Below are positions 53,203 through 63,206 of a stretch of 64,000 nucleotides of DNA, in pieces. The DNA comes from Sacculina carcini (lineage: Eukaryota; Arthropoda; Thecostraca; Sacculinidae), in NCBI GenBank assembly GCA_916048095.2, contig OU696579.1, forward strand, positions 2,728,001-2,792,000, written 5' to 3'. The notes under the pieces were generated by a model. That model was not told the DNA's origin. It made no database searches and saw only the letters and a program-made list of their open reading frames with translations. The stretch's first letter is position 1. Every line of letters starts with the position of its first letter. Both the position numbers and the translations under genes were made by a program.

Positions 53203-55807
53203 GTATAAGAATATCAGAGATTTGACTGCAGCCAGTCGCTCCAAGGACATCGTTATCTGTGCCGAAACGCTTGTGTCCGATTATCGGGACCAATCTGAGC
53301 TCTTGATGCCAGGTTTCAGTAAGCCATTGCTAATCAAACGTGACTAAAAAAATAGGCGGCGTGGCATGGCAGTGTACGTACGCAAAGGCTTTTCAGAAAC
53401 GAGAATTACAGCGCACGACTGCACTTGTCATGAATTTATGCTGCTGCGTGTCAAAACCACCTTGATGAGTTTTTACATCTTTGGAGCCTACCGAAATCCA
53501 GATAGTAACGACTCTATCTACGAATGTCTCTTGTCAATCATGTCAACAATTCAGGAGAAGGACAAGAAGTCAGCGTTTGTATTTGTGGGGGACATGAAGG
53601 CCCATCTCCGTGAGTGGCTCTTATCGACATCCCCTACAGACGCCCATGGTAGAGCAGCATATGATTTCTGCAACATTTCTGGCTGCTCCCAAATGGTGTC
53701 CGGTCCCACACATCAAGCGAAAAACTGTTTGGACTTGGTTATGACAGACGTCTCAGATATCCTGAGTGTAAACGTGGAAGCTCCAATAGGAAGTTCAGAT
53801 CACTCGTCGCTGTCCGTGAAATTGACATTGAGACAGAAGGTTTCTCCTTACACGATTTCAAGAACGTTTAAAAAACTACGTTTTCGCTCTGATGACAAAT
53901 CCTGGTTCACCAACGAATGTCGCAGCGCACGTGAATCCAAGCAGGAGACTTACCACAAGTGGCTTCAATCACGCTCAGCCGATTCATGGAATGTCTACAC
54001 TGAGGCCAGACGGCATGCTGAGCATGTGTATTCAGAAGTGGAAACACTTCACTCAAAGAAACTTGCTGAAAAGCTAACATCTGCCAATGACGCCCACAAA
54101 TGGTGGTCAACGTTGAAATCGTCAGTGTTTGGACATGACCTGTCTTTCCCTCCTTTATTTTCAGCGAACGGTGAGCTCAAAAGCAGCCCAACAGAGAAGG
54201 CAGAGTTGCTTATGGATTTCTTCAATTCCAAGCAATGTCAAGGGTCCATTCCGTCTGACGATTCATCTGTCCTCCCGAAAATCAAAGGCATTGTCTTCCG
54301 ATCAAAATAAGTGGCGAATCTCATGACAGATCTTGATGCCCACGGAGGAACAGACCCTCTGAATATGTTTCCGCTATTTTTCAAGAACACGGCGGATACT
54401 CTAGCTCCGAAGCTCAGTGCTGTTTTCAGGCGCTTGATGAAGACTGGTTCGTTTCCATCCTGTTGGCGGGTTGCGAATATCACGCCCATACCAAAAGGAA
54501 GCAATTCAGCTGATGTTACAAACTACCGGCCGATATCAATTACGCCGATTCTGTCCAAAATACTCGAGCACTTGATATCTTCCAGACCGTCCAAGTACCT
54601 GGAGAGCAACAATCTGCTGTCGGAAAACCAATTTGCATACCGCAAAATACTCAGCACGACTGACGCTCTGCTTACTATCACGCACGAGCTCCAGTAAGTG
54701 CTAGACAAAGGCAGTGAAGCCTGGATTGTGCAGTTGGATTTCTCGGCAGTATTTGACCGTGTGAGCCACCAGGGTTTGTTACTGGAAACTGAGAAACATT
54801 GGAGTCGGCGGCCGCTTGCTGAGTGTTTTGCATCAATTTCTCTCCGATCGAGTACAGCGTGTTGCCATCGATGGAGCATACAGTCGCTGGCAGAGCATTG
54901 TATCCGGTGTCCCGCAGGGAAGTGTGTTGGGTCCTATTTTGTTCAACATTTACACCACTGACCTGTACACAACCACACGCAACCCTGTATATGGATATGC
55001 TGATGATAACACCTTGATAGCTGTAATTTCATCTCCTTCGGGCAGACCACAGGTCCGTCAAACGGTCAACGACGATCTCAGCAGCTTCCTGAAGTGGTGT
55101 GAGAGGTGGAATATGATGCTGAACACTTCGAAATCTAAATGCTTGTTGGTTTCTAGGTCACGTACCGTTCAACCTTCACATGGAGCTATCCTCATAAATG
55201 ACGCCCAACTCAGCGTGTGTGATGAGCTCAAAATATTGGGAGTACATGTAGACTCAAAACTAACATTTGAGTGTCACATTCGGAAGCTAGTTTGTTCGGC
55301 ATCGCGGAAACTGGGAATTATAAGAAAGGCATATCGGATGTTCGGTAGCAGCACAATCTCAAAAGGTTGTTTTCGCTGTTTCATTTTGCCAAATCTGGAG
55401 TACTGCGCCCCGTGTGGTCTTCTGCTGCGAATTGTCACCTCAATCTCATCAACAGAGTTATTAGAACTTGTAAGTTCCTCTGTGGTGACTTGGTTCTTGG
55501 TGATCTTTGCCATCGTAGAAAGGTCAGCAGCGTGTGCATGCTGTACAAGATCAAGCACAACGATCATCACCCGATGAGCAAGTCAATTCCTGATGATTTC
55601 GTGGCAGCAAGAAGCACACGGTTTACATCCAAACAGCATTCCCAGTGCATGGCTCCAATTCGTTGTCGTACAAAGCAATTCCAACGTTGCTTTCTTCCGG
55701 CCACTGTGTCTACTTGGAACACGTTGAAGGAGGAGGCTTTCTCGCAGAACAATTTGAAGAAATTCAAGGCCAAAGTAAATGAAATGCTACTGAAACAGCG
55801 TAATTGA
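53203..55807 (+). pseudogene. LINE M, part 2: endonuclease and reverse transcriptase
   Basis: APE endonuclease motifs KDIVICAETL, FVFVGDMKAHLREW, LDLVMTDV and GSSDHSSLSVKL, then linker and RT: ITPIPKGSNSADVTNYRPIS, QLDFSAVFDRVSHQ, SGVPQGSVLGPILFN, YADDNTL, LKILGVHVDSKLTF. Jockey-superfamily LINE (CR1/L2-like). In-frame stops near 53345, 54308 and 54695 and later frame changes near 54800 and 55400-55570 mark it as dead. It continues part 1 (31913-32476) across element H. Confidence 0.88.
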
Positions 55808-56218
55808 CTGTTGAGTCTTATTAATTGTTTATGTATTCAAATTTATTGTTATTTATTCATATGTATTGTTATTTATTCATATTTATTCATGTTTATTGTT
55901 ATTTATTTTCTATTTATTTTTATTAATTCTTATTTTACTCTCTATTTATTACTATTTATTATTGGTTGTTGATATTTATTAAATTATACTTTTACTCAGT
56001 GTTGACTGTTGTTGTTTATTGAATCATATTTATTTGTGTTGTTGTTACCTATTGAATCATATTTTTATTTATTGTTGGATGTTTCTTATTGAATCATATT
56101 TATTGTTCTTGATTCTTATTTATTACATATTTATTAATAGTTATTCTTATTTATTGATGGTTGTTATTTACTGAATCGCATATTTATTGTTGATTGTTAT
56201 TATTCATTGAGGAACGTG
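55808..56218 (+). repeat. LINE M 3' region: degenerate TTTATT tract
   Basis: About 400 bp built mostly of TTTATTGTTATTTATT-like units. Likely the 3' untranslated end of LINE M; no coding signal. Confidence 0.6.
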
Positions 56219-56450
56219 GGCGGAGTGACAATATGGAGTGTTATCGGATGATGGTTTATTATTTATTGTTATTTATTTATTATTTTCTTTCCAACTCTCT
56301 TTCTAGACTTTTTTCTTTTCGAACTCTCTTTCTCTCTGAACCTTTTGGGCGCTTCCGGTACATGGTGCCACCTTAGTGTGGTAATAGTGCTTGCAGTCTT
56401 CCCATGCTACTGGATTTGCCTGTAATAAATAATAATAATAATAATAAAGG
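56219..56450 (+). mobile_element. TAA-tailed short retroelement, second copy
   Basis: Plus-strand copy of the repeat at 22287-22515, with the same GGGCGCTTCCGGTACATG core and a (TAA)n tail at 56424-56450. Either a SINE or the 3' end of a truncated LINE. Confidence 0.75.
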
Positions 56451-56451
56451 A

Positions 56452-57517
56452 GCCTCCCATGCGCATTTCGTTAGCCGAAAATGCACGAGCAACGAGCGTT
56501 TACGCACCGCGGAACATTCCAGTCGGGTACCGCGAGCACATCAAGCGTCATCAAGACGAACTAATTAAACAGGATGTCATGGAACATATCACCCATCCGG
56601 CCGAACGGTGCCACACTGTAGTACCAGTACCGAAACGCAGCAGTGACGGAAAAATTATCGGATGTCGTCTGACCATCGACTTAACTAAATTGAACCGGTA
56701 CGTGCTTCGGCCTGCATATCCTGCCAGGGTCCCGCCTGATGCAGTGTCTAGCATCACACCCGGATGTCGTTACTTGTCGACATTGGACGCGAAACATGGA
56801 TATTTTCAGATCGGCATACATGAACATGACCGTGATTTGACGTGTTTCATGACGTCGTGGGGTCGTTACCGATTGAAACGTGCTCCAATGGGTCTCATCT
56901 CCAGCGGTGACGTGTATAATCAGCGTTGTGATATGGCTCTGGCCGGCCTGGTCAACATGAATATAATTGTCGATGATATTCTCGTATACGACACTACATA
57001 CGACGAACACTTGAAAAATGTGTGGAACGTTCTCCACCGATGTCAAGAGCATGGCATCACATTGAACAAGCAAAAATTCACATTCGCTGAATCTCGCGTA
57101 CAATATTGTGGTTTCTTGATCGACAGAGATGGATATTGTGTGGATGATAAGAAACTGGAAGCAATTTCCAAGTTTACCCGTCCTTACGACGTCAGTGAGG
57201 TCAGATCGTTTCTTGGTTTGGCTAACCAGTTATCTCAATTTTCAACTGAGATAGCCAGCACCACAGCACCATTGAGGCATTTACTGCGAAAGGATGTTAA
57301 ATGGCGTTGGGACGAGGCCATGCACACACCGGCGTTTGAGGCAACAAAAAGGGCCCTGACGTCACCTCCTGTATTGGATTTCTACGAGCCTTCGAGACAG
57401 ACGGTGGTTGAGACTGATGTTCCGCGTTTGCACGGTCTCGGTTTTGTAGTACGTCAAATAGACGAACAGCAGCGCTGGAGACTGGTTCAGTGTGGTTCGC
57501 GCGCCCTTACGGAACAA
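56452..57517 (+). pseudogene. Element N: Ty3/gypsy pol fragment (protease-RT-RNase H part)
   Basis: Open for over 350 codons: MRISLAENARATSVYAPRNI, IGCRLTIDLTKLNRYV, STLDAKHGYFQIGIHEHDRD, RLKRAPMGLISSGDVYNQR, IIVDDILVYD, RSFLGLANQLSQF, VETDVPRLHGLGFVVRQ. Closest here to elements E and C. No LTRs seen; an isolated fragment between the TAA-tailed repeat and a Helitron piece. Confidence 0.88.
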
Positions 57518-57900
57518 AAGACTTGTCACAAATGTTTTTCCTGTGCCTCCTGGAGCGTCTATAAAATAAAGGCCACCTCGTCTTTGAATGACATCTTCTG
57601 TTATAGCGTCAAAAGCTACACGCTGTTCAGGTTGGAGTGTGGGAGTGTTCTCTTCAATGTACCCTGTCAACGTTGCAGTATTGTACGATATTTCCCGCAA
57701 CACTTGTGTAGGCATGCTGGTGGCTATGTCTCTATGTGTTTCAGGTAGACCGAACGTACTAACTTGCTGTCCTCCCATTGAAACAATGATGTTCTCAATG
57801 TCAATTAGTGCGCTGTTGTGCACTGCTTCATCGGACGGGACATCAAATACTGACATTGCAATTTGAACCCGATGTCTGTAGTCCTCTGACAAGTCATCCT
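57518..57900 (-). pseudogene. Helitron helicase fragment (PIF1-like)
   Basis: Minus strand reads NSALIDIENIIVSMGGQQVS, FGLPETHRDI, LQPEQRVAFDAI and GGLYFIDAPGGTGKTFVTSL. The last is the Walker A motif of the PIF1-family helicase at the C-terminal half of Helitron Rep/helicase proteins. Only about 125 residues remain; the frame stops being Helitron-like just past GKTFVTSLL, where element N begins. No Rep domain, 5'-TC or 3'-CTRR end is visible. Confidence 0.82.
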
Positions 57901-58186
57901 TTTATTCTGTATCTATCAGTGGAAGAATGGAATAATGCACGATATTGAATATTGGTCACATGATTTTTCAAGTCAATTGAACCGGAATGCCAGTTAAACA
58001 CCCGCATTAACACATAGCAACGCGTATCGCCCGTACGAGTCACTCATGATCGTATGATACACTCACATTCCCTCCCGACAATACTTTTCCGATCATTCTC
58101 TCCTTTCTTGCCAATTATACTATTCTCCTCCCGCACCATTCAAGGGCCCCTACATTTTTTCCGCACGTGATTACAGGTCGTTCTGT
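57901..58186. other. Short unassigned stretch
   Basis: No gene or repeat recognised; ends with CTGT, the duplicated target of the solo LTR. Confidence 0.5.
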
Positions 58187-58706
58187 TGTTGCAACCCCCC
58201 TGGGTCTGGCGAGCGACACAATGGGGGACGACAACACAATATATATTCACAAGAGATCACAGTTCAGAGGCGGTTACTTACTGTGGCGAAACAAAACACA
58301 AGCAATGGTGAACAACAGAGCGAGCCAGCAACAGGGTGAGTTCTGTGGACTGGTTTTTGGAAGAGTGTGTTTGACGGTGTTTTATACGTCGCTGGCGTGT
58401 GTGATTGGGAATGTGTGTGTATGTGCGTATGTTGTCGCCTGGTGTTCTGGGTCACATATGGTCTGGGCGCACGGCTGTGGATCAGATGCTGCATCCCTGG
58501 GTGAGGATGTGGTCAGGCGGATGCGAACCAGATGTTGGCCCAGACACTGAAGAGGGTTGGTGCGCACTGGCTGGTGTTTGTACGTGGCGTATGTCTGTGT
58601 GCAGGGGACATACACCTCCGGGACGCGTACCGCTGAAACGCTGGTAGAGTGTGTGTTTGTGGTGTATGGGCAAATGTTTTTGGCCTACATTTGCACAGGT
58701 GCCACA
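58187..58706 (-). mobile_element. Solo LTR of the element H family
   Basis: Reverse-complement match to 32477-33093, 520 bp because it has one rather than two of the about 80-bp internal units. Ends TGTTGCAAC...GTGCCACA on the plus strand and is flanked by the perfect duplication CTGT (58183-58186 and 58707-58710). Likely left by recombination between two LTRs. Confidence 0.92.
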
Positions 58707-60078
58707 CTGTCCTATCATTTTTCAATCTTTGATCTCCTCTCGTTTGCCTCCCATTACCTACCGCGACATTCATCCCAAATTTGTGTTTGATTTTCTTTCA
58801 TCTTCTCTCAGTGAAATCAATGAACAATTATTTCCACTGATCACTCGTCGTGTTCGCTCACAGACCCGTCCCCCTCCGTGGCTTTCGTCGGACCTAGTTC
58901 AAATGCGAACTTCGTCCCGCCGTCTTGAGCGTAGGTGGCGTCGCTCTCGGTCGCCTAGTGACTGGGACTCTTTTTGCTCTGCTCGACACTCGTTCCTTTC
59001 TGCACTGACCACGGCCAAAGCTGATTTTTATAAGTCACGCCTTGCAGACTGTGCTCGTTCTCCTTCGCGTCAGTGGTCCACTCTAAAACAGTTGACAGTT
59101 GGCAGCTCCTCTCCCAATCCTATTTCTGCTTCTACTTTTGCTCAATTCTCCCCTCAAAAACTAAATTCGGTTCGTGCCCTACTTCCTACAACCACTACAG
59201 TTCTCACTCATACTACTTCATCCTCCACTCTGTCTAGTTTCTCCCATATCTCGGTAGCTCATACTTCTCGCCTTATCAAAAAACTTAAAATTTCTCGATG
59301 ACCTCTCGACCCGATTAATTTATCTGCTTTGTCTGACTCTATTCACCTCCTTTCCCCCATTTTTTCCCATCTCATCAATTCTTCTTTTCTACGTGGTTTA
59401 TTTTTTGCTGATAAATCTGCTATTGTCACACCAATACTGAAAAAACCCACTCTTGACCCTAACTTTCCAGGTCATTACCGCCCTGTTTCCGTTCTGAGCT
59501 TCACTGCCAAGCTGCTGGAGTCGGCCATACACGAGCAATTATCACCTTTGATAAACACCGTTCTCGATCCTTTTCAATCTGGCTTTGTATCTAATCGTTT
59601 CACTGAATCTCTCCTTTTGCACCTATTGAACGATATCTTCAATCATTTTGCCTCTGGTGACTCTGTTCTGCTTGTTCTGCTGGATCTCTCTCCGGCATCT
59701 GACCTCGTCGATCATGCAATTTTGTGTGACGACATTGCTGCTATTGGACTTTCTTCTACGGCTCTATCATTGAAGTCATACTTTTCTAATCGTTCTTATT
59801 CTGTTCGCTCTAACACCACTTTTTCGAGTTCTGTAAAACTTTCCAGTGGTGTACCTCAGGGATCAATATTGGGTCCGTTATTGTTTAATTTGTATATGTC
59901 TTCTCTCTGTCCAATTCTTCATCGTTTTCCTATTTCTTACCACATTTATGCGGATGATCTACAGCTTTACATTCCTATCTCAACATTTTCTGAAAACTGC
60001 ATTTCTGCTGTTTTGAATAATATTACATCCTGGGCTTCATCACACCACCTACTTTTGAACCATTCCAAGTCAGAATAT
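58707..60078 (+). pseudogene. LINE O: linker and reverse transcriptase
   Basis: PPPWLSSDLVQM, an endonuclease-RT linker, then RT: ADKSAIVTPILKKPTLDPNF, HYRPVSVLSFTAKLLE, LLDLSPASDLVDH, SGVPQGSILGPLLFNLYMSS, YADDLQLY and LLLNHSKSEY. L2/CR1-like and similar to LINE P. In-frame stop near 59300, and truncated after SKSEYYN. The solo LTR abuts its left end. Confidence 0.85.
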
Positions 60079-60495
60079 TATAATTTATATTTATTTATAT
60101 TATATTATATTCACACATACAACATAACTATAAAAATAACATGACATTTTAAGTACAAAATGACGATGATGACTGGTGTTCAGGGGCGCACCGGCCTGCC
60201 AGACCAAATGGCGCTGCCGCAAAAGTAAAAGGAAAGAATTATTCAATATGCAAGATGAATAAACATAAAATTCAACTTGCAGTAATACAAATCCTTAAAA
60301 CTTGGTGCAAGTGCATAAGTCGCAATATAGTCGCGTAGCTACGTATTTAATATTTTTCTCGTTTATCACATTGTTATCATATTGTTCTTTTTAATTTTAT
60401 TGTTGTTGAATTTATAGCAACGAACTCTTATTTTAAGCAAATTTACGCTCAAATATGAAATAAAACAATAAACGCACCCGCCGATTCACTTAGAT
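60079..60495. other. Intergenic DNA downstream of HEATR1
   Basis: AT-rich; starts with TTTATATTTATTTATA-like sequence. No gene seen. The HEATR1 transcript probably ends here. Confidence 0.5.
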
Positions 60496-60501
60496 TTTAT
60501 T
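60496..60501 (-). terminator. Poly(A) signal of HEATR1
   Basis: AATAAA on the minus strand, about 42 bp past the stop codon. Well placed for a short 3' UTR. Confidence 0.65.
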
Positions 60502-60543
60502 CCAAAAAAGCACAAACACAAACTCGACGCAGAACCGACAAAA

Positions 60544-60741
60544 TCAGAAGTATTTTTGCAGTGATTCTCCGAGAATGCCTTCCATTTTGTGCACGAGTTG
60601 TTGGCACGCCTGTTCGACGGCGGGCACCTCGTCTTCCAGCAGTTCTCCGAGAAACGGCACTGTCTCCGGCAGCACGCTCATGTAGTCGTCCTTGAGTCGC
60701 TCCAACAGCGCCGAAACCGTTGCCAGAGCTGCCAGGCGAAC
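60544..60741 (-). CDS. HEATR1: HEATR1/UTP10, last coding exon
   Basis: Encodes VRLAALATVSALLERLKDDY through VPFLGELLEDEVPAVEQACQ and ends GILGESLQKYF-stop, matching the C-terminus of metazoan HEATR1 (human ends with a similar LGEPLQSYF). HEATR1, yeast Utp10, is a very long HEAT-repeat scaffold of the U3 small-subunit processome in the nucleolus, needed for rRNA transcription and 18S processing. The acceptor is TTGCCAG|GTT, phase 0, matching the donor of 62586-62744. The two amphipathic helices seen are a terminal HEAT repeat. Confidence 0.88.
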   Translation of the reverse strand, partial: VRLAALATVSALLERLKDDYMSVLPETVPFLGELLEDEVPAVEQACQQLVHKMEGILGESLQKYF

Positions 60742-60922
60742 CTGGCAACACACGCAGATAATGACAAATAACCGATGAAAATATTTAAACTCCCTGTCCT
60801 GGATTATTCAATCAAGCAATTACACTGAATTATATACAATGTTTCAACCTATTTCCCCCCATATTTATTATTATTATTATTAATACCTGACATTAGAACA
60901 ATCCAACAAGACAGGTTGTTTT

Positions 60923-61387
60923 TGTGGCGTCTGCACCGGATGTGCATGTTCCCGGCACACGCGCATATCGCCACAAGAATCAAATTGCAAACCATCACTA
61001 CCGCGTGTAAGTGACAGTTCTCGTGCCAACGCTCCAGGCGACATACGCACATCCATCAACTGCACATTGTGAACCGCCGGAAACGCACACGCACATACAA
61101 ACCAATTGTTTCGTGCATTGCTCATTTGATATATACACTCGATGTTTTTTATAGTCGCTAGACAGTTTTGACAGGGCTACTCTCTGTGGCTGACTCACTC
61201 TGGCTTTTTGCGCGCGTGATTTTGTACCCCCCTTGCGTGTTGTCAATCTTGTTGCCTGTATCGTTGTTCGCAGGCTGTCTAGTCATCAAAACTTTCGCGG
61301 TGTTCTCATTATTATTATTCGTTAGTCGATTGTAATAAATTGTACGTGTGTGTATTAATCTTGTTTAACTGGTGGCTATACGCCACA
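60923..61387 (+). mobile_element. Solo LTR in HEATR1 intron
   Basis: 465-bp unit with ends TGTGGCG...CGCCACA, flanked by TTTT on both sides (60919-60922 and 61388-61391), and an AATAAA signal at about 61336 in the plus orientation, with TG-rich sequence after it. Structure fits a solo LTR of a Ty3-type element; no internal region present. Antisense to HEATR1. Confidence 0.7.
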
Positions 61388-61689
61388 TTTTCAACTTGCA
61401 TTTAACATTGAAAAATTCACCTAGTCAAACCTCAATAAACTACCTAAATATAAATATATATAAAACAAAAAACTACCTAAATATAAATACACCATAAAAC
61501 GTTACAATTATAAATTTGTATGTATTGCCACAATTGTTGCTAGTATGAAACGACGTACACACCCACACATACACGCAGATTTGCACACACTACCTTTTTT
61601 GCGTGCGTGTCCGTGTGCTATAATAGGTCTGTCTGAATGTATCCGTCTGTTTGTCAGTATGTTCATGTGCGTGTGAGTGTATGCATGTC

Positions 61690-62580
61690 TGTCTGTGTGT
61701 GCAAGTGTCAGTGTGTGCATGGCCCACGCGTGTCTGTCTGTCGAGTGTACAAGTGTCAGTGTAACTGTCAGTGTGTGTATGACCCACGAGTCTGTCTGTC
61801 TGTATATGACCCACGTGTGTGTGTCTGTGTATGACCCACGTGTGTGTGTCTGTATATGACCCACGTGTGTGTGTCTGTCTGTGTATGACCCACGTGTGTT
61901 TGTCTGTCTGTATATGACCCACGTGTGTGTGTCTGTCTGTGTATGGCCCACGTGTGTCTGTCTGTGTATGTCTGTCTGTGTATGGCCCACGTGTGTCTGT
62001 ATGTGTATGTCTGTCTGTGTATGGCCCACGTGTGTCTGTATGTGTATGTCTGTCTGTGTATGGCCCACGTGTGTCTGTCTGTGTATGGCCCACGTGTGTC
62101 TGTCTGTGTATGTCTGTCTGTGTATGGCCCACGTGTGTCTGTATGTGTATGTCCCACGTGTGTGTCTGTCTGTGTATGGCCCACGTGTGTGTGTCTGTCT
62201 GTGTATGGCCCACGTGTGTGTGTCTGTCTGTGTATGACCCACGTGTATGTGTCTGTCCCACGTGTGTCTGTCTGAGTATGGCCCACGTGTGTGTCTCTAT
62301 CTGTATATGACCCACGTGTGTGTGTCTGTGTGTGTATGACCCACGTGTATGTGTCTGTGTATGGCCCAAGTGTGTCTGTCTGTGTATGACCCACGTGTGT
62401 ATGTCTGTCTGTGTATGGCCCACGTGTGTCTGTATGTGTATGTCTGTCTGTGTCTGTCCCACGTGTGTCTGTCTGTGTATGGCCCAAGTGTGTCTGTCTG
62501 TGTATGACCCACGTGTGTGTGTCTGTTCCACGTGTGTCTGTCTGTGAATAACCCACGTGTGTGTGCCTGTCTGTGTATGG
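61690..62580. repeat. Minisatellite with about 25 CACGTG E-box palindromes
   Basis: Array of 22-50 bp units of the form TGTCTGTCTGTGTATGrCCC|ACGTG. Each unit centres on CCCACGTG; some are doubled by an extra TGTATGTCTG. Stops are rare in all six frames, so long spurious frames cross it. It begins just inside the donor of the HEATR1 intron. Confidence 0.92.
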
Positions 62581-62585
62581 CTCAC

Positions 62586-62744
62586 TTGTGTGTCCTGATG
62601 GCGCATTTTCAGCAGAATCTGATAATGAGCCGTTTTCCAGCGCGAGTCGTCGCCGGCCGCCGTCAAGCAGTTAACAATACACGGCACCAGGTGGCGCGAC
62701 AGTCGCTCATTGCGCCTCTGCTCGCCGCCCAGTCCGTTCTCCAG
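62586..62744 (-). CDS. HEATR1: HEATR1/UTP10, second-last coding exon
   Basis: 53 codons: LENGLGGEQRRNERLSRHLV, PCIVNCLTAAGDDSRWKTAH, YQILLKMRHQDTQ. It lines up with the conserved LEN-LGGEE...HLIPCI...DDSLWKPLNYQILLKTR stretch of HEATR1. Acceptor CGCTCCAG|CTG and donor CAA|GTGAGC, both phase 0. Confidence 0.9.
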
Positions 62745-62936
62745 CTGGAGCGACCAAGATAAATGAAACAATCAGTGAGCCGATACAACATGGTCCAACG
62801 CTAGACTAATTTGAAATACATATATTGAGTATTATTGAAGTGCTGATATAATTATTGATATACCGCTATCAGTGACAGTGTCAATACTACCACATACATT
62901 GCACTAACACACATAAGCACACACATACACACACAC
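62745..62936 (-). other. HEATR1 short intron
   Basis: 192 bp, donor CAG|GTGTGT inside a TG/CA run, acceptor CTCCAG. No other content. Confidence 0.8.
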
Positions 62937-63067
62937 CTGATCGACGAGCGGTGTGCTGAGCTGTTTGAAGCGTTGTTCGTTGATGAATGCCTGACAGTCG
63001 TACTGACACAAACGAGACGCACAGTCTAGTGTGTATTGCAGTAGCTCACAACTGACCGACACATTGT
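62937..63067 (-). CDS. HEATR1: HEATR1/UTP10, third-last coding exon
   Basis: Encodes NVSVSCELLQYTLDCASRLC, QYDCQAFINEQRFKQL and STPLVDQ, corresponding to the LLQYILD...YD...F...PLVDQ segment of HEATR1 just before LEN-LGG. The acceptor TTGGCAG|AC leaves one codon base in the previous exon (phase 1). A (CA)n run at about 63079-63100 lies in the upstream intron where the pyrimidine tract would be. Earlier exons lie outside the window. Confidence 0.85.
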
Positions 63068-63075
63068 CTGCCAAT

Positions 63076-63107
<32 letters not shown>

Positions 63108-63206
63108 TCTCTCTCAAACAAACGAGATTGAAATCGATTGCCCATTCGCAGTTGACTAGTTTTTTCCGCGTTGTTTCGATATTCCTTGCGAGTTGTTGTA
63201 TATTGC

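Larger units (their letters stand above)
60742..62585 (-). other. HEATR1 last intron with solo LTR and minisatellite
   Basis: 1.84-kb GT-AG intron (donor CAA|GTGAGC, acceptor TTGCCAG). It contains a (TTA)n run at about 60863-60882, a solo LTR (60923-61387) and a CACGTG-rich minisatellite (61690-62580). Confidence 0.85.

Noticed and set aside
61690-62580. CRISPR-like array
   Set aside because: Units are contiguous and variable with no distinct spacers, in a eukaryotic intron; it is a minisatellite.
61508-62771. Long minus-strand frames rich in GHTQTDTHTW repeats
   Set aside because: The frames are kept open only by the stop-poor minisatellite. The real coding part is the HEATR1 exon at 62586-62744, which leaves at a clean GT donor.
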